From assembly GCF_932294415.1 (NCBI RefSeq), contig NC_065535.1, positions 69,743,362 to 69,807,361 on the forward strand: DNA of 64,000 bases. Direction: 5' to 3'. The notes under the pieces are model-generated. The model was not told the origin of the DNA, ran no database searches, and saw nothing but the letters and a program-made list of their open reading frames with translations. This document shows, piece by piece, positions 1-11,973 of the stretch (position 1 is its first letter; the number at the start of each line of letters is the position of its first letter). A program made the translations under genes and the position numbers. This stretch comes from Quercus robur (taxonomy: Eukaryota > Streptophyta > Magnoliopsida > Fagales > Fagaceae).

Positions 1-1847
1 TTGTGAGGTTTTCTATTTTTCTCATTTTATTAGGCTGAATCTGGTGTGTCTAGATTTTGGTGGCTCGAGGGATTTGAATAAATCCACATTCCACTGCATT
101 AGCTCTATTATATTTAGATAAAAAAAAAATGGTAGATTAAAAAAAAAAAAAAAAAGAGTGACCGGGTATTAATTATTATATTTGTTTTGTTAGAAAGGGA
201 AAAAAAAATTGTTTGTTTTCTTGTGGGTTTGGTAGACTATTTGGAATTGGACATTTTTCGTGAAGGTAGTCGGTGGGGTTGGCCTCCCTATTTGACTTTA
301 ATGCTAAGTTCCTAACAGCCATGAACATTACGTTTGTTAAGTATTGTTGATTTGAAGGTTAGAAGTCTACTTATTATAAGGATTACTTGGTATTATGATA
401 ATCTATTCTTATTATCAAGTTAAGATATCGATTAATTTTTAGTGTAAACGAAGTTTGAATTTCAAATTTCTTATTTGATAACAAGAGGCTTTAATAATTG
501 AACTAATTAGAGCCCGTAAATTCATATTTTTTTAACTTATATTTTTTTAAATGTATAATTTTTTTTTAAAGAGTTCATTTTTAAATGATTGAGAAAATTA
601 AACCACCAAATAGGCATTTAGTCTTGGACTTTCTTATTATTTGCAGTTTGCTATGACATAAACATTGACTTGTCCTTGAGTCAATGAATTCAAGCATTTG
701 TGCCTTCCATTGGTTCTTGTATTAGAAAGGGGAGCTACATTGAGACTTCTAAATATAGCCTACTGGCTCTTGTTTATTTATGTCTTATTTTTATGTTTCC
801 CCTACCCAATTTTGAGAAAAAATATTGTTGGATATTTATTACACAATATAATAGTGGCTGTGGATGCGTGTTACCGACATAGGGTCGTGACCTATAATGG
901 TTGAGGTTTTGATATGACTTATGAGATAGGTGATGAGTTTGAAGTTTGATCTTTTATAGTCTTTTATTAGGGACAACGACTCTGCCTATACCTATATATT
1001 ATATGATAGAGCACCTGTTGTCTCTCATTCCCCGTCTAAGCTTTTCAACCATTAATCAAGTGTGGTTGTAAAAACATAGTTTTGTTATAGCTTTTTATAA
1101 TTATACAAAAAATAGAAAGTTATTAATTTGTCTTGGTGTGGGGTAACAAAAGTTTATCTTTGAAAATTTGTTTTCACTATTTGCCATTGATTTTTTTTTG
1201 GTTGAAATTATGTTAAAAAAAAAAAAAACTTTCATTAGAAATAATACCCACATTTTTTCTTTCTTTAAGAATTCCACCTAACAGATGAATCTTCAATCCA
1301 TACATACTCATCATCAAAATATTGAACCAAAAGAAACTATTATTATTAAATGGGAAAAAGAAGCTAGTTTATCAACTGTCTTATTCCTATTCCTTATCAA
1401 TCCATATCAGTTTATTTGTAATCCTTTTCCATGGAAGCTGAATTTGAGGAATTGTCTTATTTATTCAAGTACTTTCTAGGACCTAATTTTCTTCCATGAC
1501 TTGTTGCTTTCGTAAATTACCTATTTGACACGCCATTGACTAGGGCGCATATTCCTCCAAAAATCCACAGTAGCTATTATTTTATAACATGCGCGAGTTG
1601 GGGTAAAATAAATCAATAGTTATTGGTGTGAAAATGACATTTACAATTTGATACTTTTACTTACAAAAATGGTGGTAGTTTCAAAAAAAAAAAAAATGGT
1701 GGTAGTTACGTGTGTGCGATCCCTATTCCCTAAGGTCAAAAAAAGTGTTCCCACAACAAACAAATCTGGGCACCTGTTTAGGTGTATTTTCAAAAACACT
1801 ACTGCCTGAAACGTTTATGAGAGAGCAAGAACCAAAAAAACTTGTTA
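1..1847. other. AT-rich intergenic stretch, no gene seen
   Basis: Homopolymer runs and AT-rich sequence with stops in all frames. Short open frames near 700-900 and 1285-1480 have no recognisable protein motif and low-complexity composition, so I do not call them genes. Confidence 0.6.
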
Positions 1848-2817
1848 GCATCCGCACCTGGCATTGTAAATGCCATATGTAAGAGCATTCATATTCGTGA
1901 ATGCTATTCTATCCTATTTTACCATCCAAAAAGTCACTTTTATCAATTATACAATACTCCCAGCATCCCAACTTTTATTTTCCTATTTTACTAATTAAAA
2001 TAATATTTTTACACAATAAAATAATATATTTCACAATCATCATCATTTACAATACAAAACCACCATCACCACAAGCCCACCATTGAACTACACACACCTG
2101 ACACCACCACCACCATCAGCAACCCATAATCTACCGTCAACACCACCAAAAAAAAAAAAAAAAAAAAAAAACCCAGACCATCAACACTACCCTCTCCGAC
2201 CATCAACACCACAAAAAGAAAAAAAAGAAAAAAAAAAAGCAACCCACGGTCAAACCCATTAAAAAAAAATCACTATCGGAGCTCCGATTCAAACCTTTGT
2301 CAAACCCATCGGAGCCATCACCAGCAAACCCATTAAAAAAAAATGTTTGAACCCAGCAAAACCCATTCATTGGAGCCATCACTAGCAAACCCAGCCCGCC
2401 GATCCATGCCGAACCCAAACCCACAACCACATTGATCCATGTTGCTGCCATCAACCAGAGAGAGAGAACACAAGCCACATCACCGCCGTCAGCCAGGCCG
2501 ATCTGCAATGGGAGTGGTGGCTTGTCGTGGTGTGGCGGCTATGGGTTTGGGTTTGAAAAGAGAAGGAAGAGAGCAGAGCGGCAGAGAAATAACGTGAGAG
2601 AGAGAGAGAGAGAGAGAGAACTAATTCGAAATAGTTTAATAAAAGTTAGAAGAGAGGGGGAATTAAATAATAATATTTATGTTTAGAATTGTGCTGTAGC
2701 ACAGTTCCAAAATTTTTTGTAATACTTGGTATATAGCATTCTGGATGTTGGAGGTTTTTGAGGGAAAAATGCTAAATACCCTCTACATATGGCATTTACA
2801 ATGCCAGGTGTGGATGC
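1848..2817. mobile_element. PIF/Harbinger-like TIR element (non-autonomous)
   Basis: The left end starts GCATCCGCACCTGGC and about 33 bp of it recurs inverted at the right end (CAGGTGTGGATGC). The flanks are TTA on the left and TTT on the right, which fits a 3-bp TTA target duplication with one change. The inside holds a (GA)n run and no transposase. Its right half is the left arm of the larger inverted repeat that continues to 3686. Superfamily is inferred from the TTA target and from similarity of ends and composition to the element at 58065-59502. Confidence 0.55.
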
Positions 2818-2980
2818 TTTAAAGGGTATTTAGCATTTTTCCCTCAAAAACCTTCAACATCTAGAATGCTATATACCAAATATTGCAAATTTTTTTGGAA
2901 TTGTGCTATGTAGAATTGCACTCCAGCACAATTCTAAACATAAATATTATTATTTAATTCCCTCTCTCTCCTACTGAATT

Positions 2981-3016
<36 letters not shown>

Positions 3017-3686
3017 TTCTCTGTAGCTTTGCTTTCTTCCTTTTCTCTTCAGACCCAAAACCTATAGCCACCACAACACGGCAAGCCACCACTTTTGTTG
3101 CAGATTGGCCTGGCTGACGGCGGCAATGTGGCTTGCGTTCTCTCTCTGGTAGACGACGGCAACATGGATCGGTGCGATTATGGGTTTGGGTTTGGCGTGG
3201 ATCAGCAGGCTGGATTTGCTAGTGATGGCTCCGATGAATGGGTTTGTTGGGTTTTGAATGGGTTTTGTTGGGTTTAAACATATTTTTTGAATGTGTTTGC
3301 TGGTGATGGCTCCGATGGGTTTGACAAAGGTTTGAATTAGAGCTCCAATGACTCCAATAGTGATTTTTTTTGAATGGGTTTGACCGTGGGTTGCTGTTTT
3401 TTTTTTTTTTTTTGGGTGTTGACAGTAGATTATGGGTTGCTGGTGGTGGTGGTGTCAGGTGTGTGTAGTGTAGTGGTGGGCTTGTGGTGATGGTGGTTTT
3501 GTATTGTAAATAATGGTGATTGTGGGATATATTATTTTATTGTGTAAAAATATTATTTTAATGAGTAAAATAGGAAAAATAAAAGTTGGGATGCTGGGAG
3601 TATTGTAAAATTGTATTGTATAATTAATAAAGTGACTTTTTGGGATGGTAAAATGGGATAGAGTAGCATTCACGGATGTGAATGCT
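1883..3686. repeat. Large inverted repeat, arms ~0.87 kb, hairpin-forming
   Basis: The sequence from about 1883 to 2780 recurs in reverse complement from about 2821 to 3686. Both outer ends read AGCATTCAT/C..GTGAATGCT. The arms carry matching landmarks: (GA)n at about 2597 against (CT)n at about 2980, and the same CCACCATCACC-rich stretch. The ~40 bp loop is itself the inverse of the 1848-1880 flank. The arms look roughly 85-90% alike by eye. Two head-to-head transposon copies would produce this structure. Confidence 0.75.
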
Positions 3687-3705
3687 ATTGAGAGGGGAAA
3701 AGTGC

Positions 3706-3711
3706 TTTATT
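3706..3711 (-). terminator. Candidate poly(A) signal of RRP8
   Basis: AATAAA on the minus strand, about 172 nt beyond the RRP8 stop and only about 20 bp before the large inverted repeat begins. Confidence 0.4.
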
Positions 3712-3882
3712 GCACCAAAGTTTCATAAATGATAAAAACTACAAAAATGTATCTGACCTGAATAAAAATTTCATCTATAAACTTTGTTAAACTTGGCAAC
3801 TGAGCTAATATATTACAGTTGGGCACCCTCATTTATATCCAGGATGGTGATAAAAGGGAAAAAATGAAAAATTCCCTTGGTG

Positions 3883-6800
3883 TCAGCGGCGCTTGTACAA
3901 ACAAGGTTTTAGCTCAGGCCATTCAATTTCCTTCATCTCTGATTTTTGCTTATCCTACAACAAAATAAGATAAATAAAACACTGCTCCTTGTTTGTATGT
4001 GTGTTATTCAAGCCACAAAAGGCCATGTATGTACCTTTTTCTTGAAGTATAACAAAACAAACATCTTATTTGAGTAGTCCTGCAAATATACTTATCTGTT
4101 AGGACAAAGAATTGGTTTTTATCAGTCAGAAAAACATATGGGAGGAGAACATGAATAGACCTTTAACACAGAGGAATAGCCTAGGTCACAGACAGCTTTT
4201 GAGAACTTTTTTGGGTCTGCTCCTCCAGTATTTGGATCAAACCTGCTTTTTACTTCAGCTATCAAAAGCCAACCACTGTAAAGAGCCAGCACAAGTGAGA
4301 TAACTAACTGAAAAAACGAATTACCTAATGTGAAAGTGTTTGACAAAATGGGGTGCAAACCATGGCTTAAGGACTCTGTGTGCTTCCTTAAGGTAATTTT
4401 GGTAGTTAGTTCCCATAAGCGAAAGGCAGAAAACAGCAACATCAATGACTGAAGAATCGAGGGGTGTCTGCCAATTAGCACAAATATTTCATTCAAAAGT
4501 GAGGGACTCTTTAAAATTGTTTATAAACATTCTGAAAACCTTTCAGTTCTAAATAATCCTCTTGAATTGAACCCTACTTCAAATTAAAGCACATACCTTG
4601 GACATGTCACAAGCAATTACTGAGGGATCATTTGAGACAAGATCAAAGGAGAATACTTTATTCTTCACATTTTTAGCAAGGCGTCCATCCCCTGATACAA
4701 TGTAACAAAAGAACATATTAGCAAGCACTAGATACTTTGATTACACTCTAAATGTTCAGTAAATTTTCATAGCAACAGTTAGCATTAGAAAAAGAGTTCA
4801 ATAACTCTCACCACAGCCAAAATCAGCTACAACCAAAGAAGGGTTGTGATTCTTTAGCCATTTCATGATTATATTAACCGGTTGTTCAGGCCAGTGAGAC
4901 ATTTGCTCCTGGTACCCTGTATGATACTGCCAGGTGAGTAAAACATAAGTTTAGATACATCTTCACGAGATAAAAGAATAAGTCATCCAAATGGTCTTTT
5001 ACTCGGAATTTTTTTATGCTCAAGTATTTTGTGGAACAAACAAGACAATACAAAGGTAATATACAGGCTTTGTGAGAGATTTACAGATAAAGGATTAGAA
5101 TGCATGTGTGATATTCTATGACCTTAGCCCTACAAGGAAAATGAATGGTCTTATACCAGCCATTGACCTCAAAACTTTGGGAACCCTTTCACTATTATAG
5201 GCAAGCAAATTATTACACTTAACATTTTGTTCTGCATCCAGATAGAAACTAAATTTCGAAGACTGAATCCAGATTCAATTTCGATACTCATTATCTTAGG
5301 GTGCGTTTGAATTGACTTCAAACTAATTCCGGAAATGATTTTCCGGAAAATTCGGTGTTTGGCTGTCACGGAAAACGTTATTTTCCGGAAAATCATTTCC
5401 GGTTGACCACGAATTTTCCGTTTGACCACGGAAAATGATTTCTGCCTTCATTTTCACTTCATTTCACTTCCGGAAAAAGAGAGAGAGAGAGAGAGAAGAG
5501 AGAGCCCAGATCAGAGAGAGAGAGGGACGATCGCGCCGACGAGCGGCGCGGTGCACGATCGCGATCGTCTCTCGTCGATCGACGAGCGCGCTCGTCTCTT
5601 GTCGATCGACGAGCGCGTTCGTCGATCTCGCCTTCGCGATCGTTCGCGCCGGCGAGATCGCGATCTCGCGAACGCGATCGCCTTCGCGCCGGCGGGTTTT
5701 CTGGATGTGTTCTGGGTTCTGTTTTCTGATTTGTGTTTTCCTTTCTTTTTTTCCAAACACTAGAAAATATTTTCCGGAAAATTTTTTGAAATGCAACCAA
5801 ACACACAGAAATATTTTCCTTTTCCAGAAATTAGCATTTCCGGAAAATATGTATTTTCCGGAAAACGTTTTACGGCAACCAAACACAGCCTTAGAGTCAT
5901 AGCTTCATCCAGATAGAATTTAAATTTCCAAGACCGAATATAGATTCAATTTGGATACTCATTATCTTAGAGTCATAGTTTCATCTAGATAGAATTTAAA
6001 GTCCAAGACCAAATCCAGATTCAATTTCAATGCTCATTATCTTAGAAGTCATAGCTTCTTTATCCAGATAAATTCCAAGACCAAATCTAGATTCAGTTTT
6101 GATGCTCATTATCTTAGACTCATAGGTTACACATTTGAGCTACAGCCTACATCTCTAATTGTTTAAGTAGAAACCATAATCTCCAATATGTATAATGCAT
6201 TCACAAACACAAACCATACCCAAATTATAAAAGAGCAGTGCCTAAAGTCCAAGGAACAATTGTATTGTATCATATGACATTGAGAAAAATGCACGTGATG
6301 CTTAAAAGGGTCTGCAAATCAATTACTTTCCAATCCATAACATGAATCATATAAGCACAAAGACTACACTTTTGGACACAATTTGCAAACCAATAGTCTT
6401 AATTCTTTGCAAACATATCACCCATCAAAATCAATGATTCATTGAATGAAAAAAAAAAGATTTCGTTATTTGTTGGGTACAAAACTTACCATATCAAATA
6501 ATGCAGGGTCATCTTTGAAATAGTCAAGTGCCTCTTTCCCACTGAGAAAAACACATACCACAAAATGAATATATATGAAAAAAAATCAAATGGGCTTTCA
6601 ACAAAAATTGAAGTTAGTGAGTGTTAACACATACCCAAAAAAAATATACATGAAAAAATCAAATGGGCTTCAACAAAAATTGAAGTTTGTGAGTACTAAC
6701 AAAATAAAAAAATAAAAAATTACCTGCAAGTGTAGAGCTTTTCGTTTATCATCCTGAAATGCCCTCCTGATAATCTCGCTCTCATCTTCAAAATTCCAAA

Positions 6801-7069
6801 AAAAAAAAAAAAAAAAAAACCCAAAACAATTAAAACAAAAAACATAAAAATTTGAGAAGTACTTTCAATTGAAAAAAAAAGGAAAAGAGAAGAAAGATTC
6901 ATACTTTGTCAAGAAAGGTGGAGGATTTTGTGGGATGGGCAAGACCAGAAGAAGATTGGTTGGGTTCATGGGTTACTTTGCTTTTTTGATGTGAAGGGTT
7001 GTTGTTGTTCTGAGATTTGCGAGGTTTGTTCCTCTTTCGCTTTTTGCTCTGCGTTCTCTCCTCCTCCAT
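3883..7069 (-). CDS. RRP8: Ribosomal RNA-processing protein 8 (SAM-dependent rRNA methyltransferase)
   Basis: Nine exons on the minus strand: 7069-6905, 6785-6724, 6541-6490, 4926-4812, 4691-4597, 4467-4361, 4275-4161, 4079-4035 and 3954-3883. All junctions are GT-AG and the phases add up to an uninterrupted 275-residue protein. The N-terminus is basic and low-complexity ([10 protein letters not shown]), as expected for a nucleolar protein. The methyltransferase core includes [13 protein letters not shown], the SAM motif [16 protein letters not shown] (about 125-140), [16 protein letters not shown], and [19 protein letters not shown]; the C-terminus is [15 protein letters not shown]. The yeast relative makes N1-methyladenosine in 25S rRNA; I infer the same role in the nucleolus. 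Intron 3 (4927-6489) is swollen by a tandem repeat and a MITE. A hAT element sits ~20 bp upstream of the ATG. KPCGW stands where I recall KPSGW in relatives. Confidence 0.93.
5232..6126. repeat. ~80-bp tandem repeat in RRP8 intron 3, interrupted by a MITE
   Basis: About four units share the theme CATCCAGATAGAA ... CAGATTCAATTT ... CTCATTATCTTAG. The first unit is split by the MITE at 5300-5889, and the array resumes at 5890 with AGTCATAGCTTCATCC. Units are diverged and differ by small indels. Confidence 0.75.
5300..5889. mobile_element. 590-bp MITE with a CpG-rich core, in RRP8 intron 3
   Basis: The ends are GGTGCGTTTG and CAAACACAGC, and the flanks repeat CTTAG on both sides. Subterminal regions are full of TTTCCGGAAAAT-type palindromes in both orientations. 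Between about 5525 and 5700 lies a strikingly CpG-rich core with many CGATCG and GATCGCGATC palindromes, very unlike the AT-rich surroundings. It has no transposase. A long open frame across it is a by-product of the GC-rich repeats. The superfamily is uncertain; hAT or Mutator-like are both possible. Confidence 0.7.
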
Positions 7070-7088
7070 TGCTTCGCAAGCTCAGTGA

Positions 7089-7878
7089 CAGGGACAGACC
7101 CAGGATTTCAAGCTAGGGGGGCTGAAATATAAGAAATTATATTAATTATTTGTCTTTTTTATCTTTGTTACTCACCCACGCCCCAAACACACCCTTACTT
7201 AGCCACTACCAACATTATGAATTTTTTCGAGTGTTCTAAACTCACACTACCATACCTGATAATATCAAAATCACATTAAAAACATCCATATTTCAAAAGA
7301 CAAAATTAACCAGCAAATGCAATACCCAAACTTGTTAAATCCTAAATGGACCTAATCCAAAAGCCAAGCAAACGACATTACAAAATCCATAAAACGAACT
7401 ACTAACACACTTTTCCTAACTATAGGATTTTGTTTTCCTGAATCACTACCCTCTGTTTGTGCATGTTGCTAATCCTATTGTTGAAGTCAAACAAATAAAC
7501 ATTATTTTTTACAGCCCCTACTCTCTCCGCATATAATATAACTTTACTCACTCACAGCAAATATAATTTTCAGTCTCTGAGAGACAGACTCACAAACACA
7601 AACACAATCACAGATCAGTTATTCATATATTCAATTCACAACCATCCTCAGCAAAAAAAAAAAAAAAAACAAACAAACACCCACCACAATAACATATGCG
7701 CACAAACTATATGGTGTGGAGAAAGAGCATCAGAGAATATATGTATCATATCAGTATTAGGTTTTAAAAGAGATAATAATAAATACTTGAAATTGGAGGT
7801 TGGAGAGGCCGGCGGCGTGGTCGGTGGCTCAGTGGCCGGTGGTTGTGGTGGTGGTTGATGCTTGATTGTCCGTCCCTG
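7089..7878. mobile_element. Non-autonomous hAT element in the RRP8 5' flank
   Basis: The ends are CAGGGACAGAC and GTCCGTCCCTG, which are inverted copies with one mismatch. A perfect 8-bp target duplication CTCAGTGA lies at 7081-7088 and 7879-7886. CAGGG ends plus an 8-bp duplication are diagnostic of hAT. No transposase frame is present. The homologous block at 14342-15038 keeps an uninterrupted GCTCAGTGAG site. The insertion point is about 20 bp upstream of the RRP8 start codon, so it separates the gene from its older promoter. Confidence 0.85.
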
Positions 7879-7932
7879 CTCAGTGACGGGCTGGCCTAGG
7901 GCTCCTTTCTAACAGAAAACGAGAAAGGGGTG

Positions 7933-7933
<1 letters not shown>

Positions 7934-7972
<39 letters not shown>
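7934..7972. repeat. (GT)n microsatellite
   Basis: About 20 uninterrupted TG/GT dinucleotides. The duplicate block near 14620 has a poly(T) run at the corresponding place instead. Confidence 0.9.
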
Positions 7973-7978
<6 letters not shown>

Positions 7979-8096
7979 TTTTATTCAATATACAATACAA
8001 CAAATTTAGTTTTATTATGACCAATATACAATTTTTTTAGAAATTTATATTTTCAGCTTTTATTGTCCTAATTCTTTTTATCAATTTTAGTTATTA

Positions 8097-8615
8097 GGGT
8101 ACGTTTGGTACATTGAATGAGAATTACGACATAAATTGTAATATTTATTATTAGGAATAAAATATGTTGTAATGTAATAACTAAATCCATTTATTAGTTT
8201 GGTTGTAAGTTATAACATTAAAATGGAACTTAACATTTATTTTAGGAAATATTTTACTTATACAATTATATCTCTTTAAAAATTGTTATTTTTAAATTTA
8301 AGAGAGATATGTGTTATTTTTATGATTTTTTATTTTTATAATTGTTAGATGTATATGAAAAGTTTGTTTATTTGGAAATATATTAAGTTTTGACATTATT
8401 ACACTTACTAAGGAATAACTAATACAACATTTTAAAGAGGAATAATTATTCCTCATTTTGAAAAATAGCTATTCATAAGGAATGACTATTTCTTGTAATA
8501 AAAATATAACCAAACTAAAAAATAACTAAACCATAGGAATAATTATTACATTACAGTATCTATTACAGTCTACCAAACATGCTCTTAAGGTTTCTCAAAA
8601 AAAAAAAAAAAAAAA
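8097..8615. mobile_element. MITE-like element ending in poly(A), flanked by 11-bp direct repeats
   Basis: It starts GGGTACGTTTGGTA and near the right has TACCAAACATGCTC, like a TIR pair. It then continues AAGGTTTCTC plus a run of ~19 A. Perfect 11-bp direct repeats TTTAGTTATTA flank it at 8086-8096 and 8616-8626. The duplicate block at about 14740 lacks it. Either a TTA-targeting MITE sits beside an A-run by chance, or a MITE transcript was retroposed. Confidence 0.55.
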
Positions 8616-8646
8616 TTTAGTTATTAAGGGTTCGCTTAGATACCGC

Positions 8647-10534
8647 TGTTGAGGGCCATTTGTGAGAATCCAGGTGGAAAGAAGGAAAACCCAATAACAA
8701 GGGCAACAAAGAATTGGCAAAGCAGACAGCAAAACCATTAGGCCTAAGCGGCAGGAATAATGGATCACAGGCCCAAGAAATAAAAAAATGGGCCTTGAAG
8801 CCCACTTGCCTCTTCAAGGCAAGTGTATGATATAGAAAAGTGAGAAAAGGTTGCCGCAGGCCCAAAGTAATGCAAACTAAGAAAGTAAGGGGTTTATGGT
8901 AGGCCCATGAACCCCAAGAATGAGAATAAGGTTATTGGGCCGGGAAAGCCCAATGAAGTTAATAAAAGCCCATAGGAATGCAGAATTAGCAAAAGGGCCA
9001 AGGAAGCCCAAAGAAAGCAAATGGGCCTAAGACGCCCAAGAGAAAGACAAAAGGGACACAAGAGCCCATAAGTAAGAAAAGAAACCAGTGGCCATACCAA
9101 GTCACTGGGAGAAAGAATAAACGGCTGGCCTAAAGAGGCCCAGCGGGATTAAATCATTACAGCAGGAATAACAGAAACAGATATGACAGGAAATGAGGTG
9201 GGCCAAAGAAATATAAGACCCATCATCGAATAAAGCCTAGCTCCTGAGAGGAGCAGGAAATCAAAAAGCAGCCACATAAAAGGTCAAAGAAAACGGACGG
9301 TAGGCAATGTAGGCAAGCCTTTAGACCACGACAGACGAATGGGCAGCATGCAGATTTTGGACACATATGGAAGGAAGGCACGCACAAGGCCCAGGCACGA
9401 CCAGCCTGTACCCAGCCAATATAGAGTATGGTGAGGTCGGGTCAGAGATTCAGAGGGCATGGTTTGGTGGTGGGGAGAGGGGAAAAATCCATTTTGAAGG
9501 TTCTGGCTTAGACTCTTTCGGGGAGGTGTCTTGCTGGGATGGCTTACTACCCAAAAGAGGCAAGTTGAGTTGGAATCACTAGGTGCATGCCATGAGGGAT
9601 AGGGAGAAAGAAAGAACCCAGACCGTAGCAGGAAAGGGTGCCACGACAGACAAGCAAATAAAATACTCTTCCTTGTCTGGTGATGGGAGAGTGGCACACA
9701 GACGGAACAGTGATGGTCGGCCAGTACACCCAGACCAAACAAAGGGAGTTAAGAGCTAAAACAGTAAAATCTAGTCACGACAGGCACTATAAAAAGAGGG
9801 TCTTGCTGTGAGTAGAGGAAGGGAGAATGACGGGAACTTTGACTAGAAAAATAGGAACTTAAAAAGAGAAACTGAGAAATAGAAAAGAAACGAGTGGAAA
9901 AGAAAGAAAGAAAACAACCAGATAGAAAGAAAAAGTGAGAATTAGAATGGCAGGTATGCACCGGTAGATTGATTCCCTCTCTCCCTCATGAAATCCTGCT
10001 CTCTGTGAAAACCTCAAGGAGCCTCTATGCAAACGAATCACTCAGGTCCGTTTCCCTCAGGGCGGTTAATCTCCACGACAGGACTTTTTCCTGAGAGATT
10101 ATCTGTGTTGAGAAGGAACATTCTTCCTCTCTGGCTTTGCTCCTGCGGACCGGACTTTAGTTGATTTTCCTAACATTCTGATTAACCCATACATATTAAT
10201 ACTTGTTAACTTCTGTTTTGTTCTTTCCCTTCCGTAAAATGATTAATATTGCTGCTGTAATTGTGTTCAATGGCTGTTTGGTCATTTTCCACTGAGTGGC
10301 TAGATATTTTGTTTATTTTATTATTATTATGTCTGTCTGCCACAACTTCTCTAAAATAGTTTTGCCTGCCGTAAGCATGTTTCTGGCAGAATTGGCCTAG
10401 TTTGCGCACAAGCCGGACCAACTTGAGTTGCAGCTAGACCAGTCCCAACTCCTTTATCCAGAAAACTTGGGCTTAGTGCTACAAGAAGCAGCCCAACACC
10501 ATTAGCATAGCCCACCACCTTACAACTGCTTACA
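8647..10534 (+). mobile_element. Probable LTR or LTR-element remnant
   Basis: It begins TGTTGAGGGCC, is much less AT-rich than its surroundings, and has a TATAAAAA box at 9788-9795 followed by a purine-rich leader, as in a plant LTR promoter and R/U5. I see no gag or pol. The right boundary is uncertain: it could end near 10174 or at the CTTACA just before 10535. No clear target duplication was found. Long minus-strand open frames here carry no protein motif. Confidence 0.45.
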
Positions 10535-11529
10535 CTCTGTTTGTTTCAGCATTAATATTTTCTGGAAAATGATTCATTTTTCAGAGAGTATTTTCTGAAA
10601 AATTATCTTATTTTCCCGTGTTTGATAACAATCTTGAAAATGAATTTGAGAATGTTTTCTAGTGTTTGGTATTCACAGTTTTTATAACATTTCTTGTATA
10701 ATTTAAAATATGTATAATATGTGTATTGTGTAAACCCACCTAATGTAATTAATATAAATAAATGTTAATAATAAAAACCAAGAATGAATTTGGTTTTCAA
10801 ACTAAAATTTTGACAACGGATACAATCAAAATTAGCTATCAAATATTCATGATCTCAAATACTCCTCTTGCTTATGTATATAAACAGTAACATTCATAAT
10901 ATATATATATATATATATATACATAAACCATACTTCTCATAATTCAAAATAACCATTATAACCTTAAGTTTCATTTTAAATAGTTCAAAATGCCACATAG
11001 GCCAAATAGTTTTACTGGCAAACTATTCCAGTACAAATAGTTTGATAAATATACCAAAAATTGTTATATATAGAACCGTTGACCGATTTGTGAGGAGAAA
11101 AAAAAAATACAAACCTTATTAAAGAACGGTGTTATAGAGGGAAGAACAAATAGGGAGAAAAAAGAGAAGAAAGACAAATAGAGAGAGAAGTCTGTGGGAA
11201 GAGAAGAGGCCAGAGGGGGTGATAGTGAGGGTGTAAGAAGAGAGAAAAAACAAAGGGAGGAGAAGAAGTGAGAGAGTTTATTGTGAGAAAGGTTGAATGA
11301 GTAAAAGAAAATATTTTTTCTTAGGTCAGAAGAAGATAATATTTATAAGAGCTATGCACTGTGTAAAAGAAAGATTCTTTTCCATTTTTTTTTTCCTGAA
11401 AAACAACCTATAGAAAATGAGCCTTATTTTTATAAGAGTTTTCCGTTGACCATTTTTTTTTATGCTACCAAACATTGGAAAATATGGAAAACTATCTTTA
11501 TAGAAGGTTTTGTAGCGAAACAAACAGAG
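10535..11529. mobile_element. ~1-kb TIR element of unassigned superfamily
   Basis: The left end CTCTGTTTGTTTC and right end GAAACAAACAGAG are perfect 13-bp inverted repeats. Subterminal TTTTCTGGAAAAT-like palindromes resemble those of the MITE at 5300-5889. There is an (AT)n run near 10898 and no transposase. I could not see a clean target duplication. Confidence 0.55.
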
Positions 11530-11770
11530 CGTTATTTTGCTGAAAACTAAAAACATTATAGTAAAATAATTTTTAAATGTATGAATAGTGTCATAAGATC
11601 CATTTTTAATGTAAAAGTTGCTGAAAAAAAGGTTTGTGGGTCCCGTGAAAAGTGCACGGGACCCACTGATAATATTGTGTCCCATGTGAAACACGAGTCT
11701 CAATAAAAAAAAAAAGAAAAAGGAAAATGCAAACACAACATGGAGAAACGAAATCCAAACGCATATTAAG

Positions 11771-11973
11771 TGTTCGTTTGGCAAAGATTATTTTTGCTAA
11801 CTTATTTTACTATTTAGCTTATTTTTGCTACTATTCATGGGTTCCATTGTACTTTTTGGTATTATTCATGGGTTTCACTGTACTATTTCAGCTAACTTTT
11901 ACCTTTATTTATAGTACTTTCAACAAAAAAAAAATTCAATTTTAGCAAAATAAGTGGATCCCAAATAGATCCT
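11771..11973. mobile_element. ~200-bp MITE
   Basis: It begins TGTTCGTTTGGCAAAG and ends CCCAAATAGATCC. The inside contains two ACTATTCATGGG-like blocks and GCTAACTTTTA. The same family, complete, is at 31756-31950. The block-B copy at about 14755 lacks it. Confidence 0.6.

Larger units (their letters stand above)
8629..11764. mobile_element. Small hAT-like MITE split by nested insertions
   Basis: The left fragment GGTTCGCTTAGATACCGC (8629-8646) and the right fragment (about 11530-11764, beginning TTATTTTGCTGAAAAC and ending ATCCAAACGCAT) match the start and end of the complete relative at 45279-45490. ATTAAG flanks both ends (8623-8628 and 11765-11770). About 2.9 kb of other elements sits between the two halves. 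Confidence 0.6.

Noticed and set aside
5422-5902. Arg/Ser-rich open frames on both strands in RRP8 intron 3
   Set aside because: They fall exactly on the GC-rich core of a MITE and are open on both strands, which is typical of composition rather than a gene.
9284-9742. 152-codon minus-strand frame
   Set aside because: It lies inside the LTR remnant and shows no protein motif; the opposite strand is also partly open.
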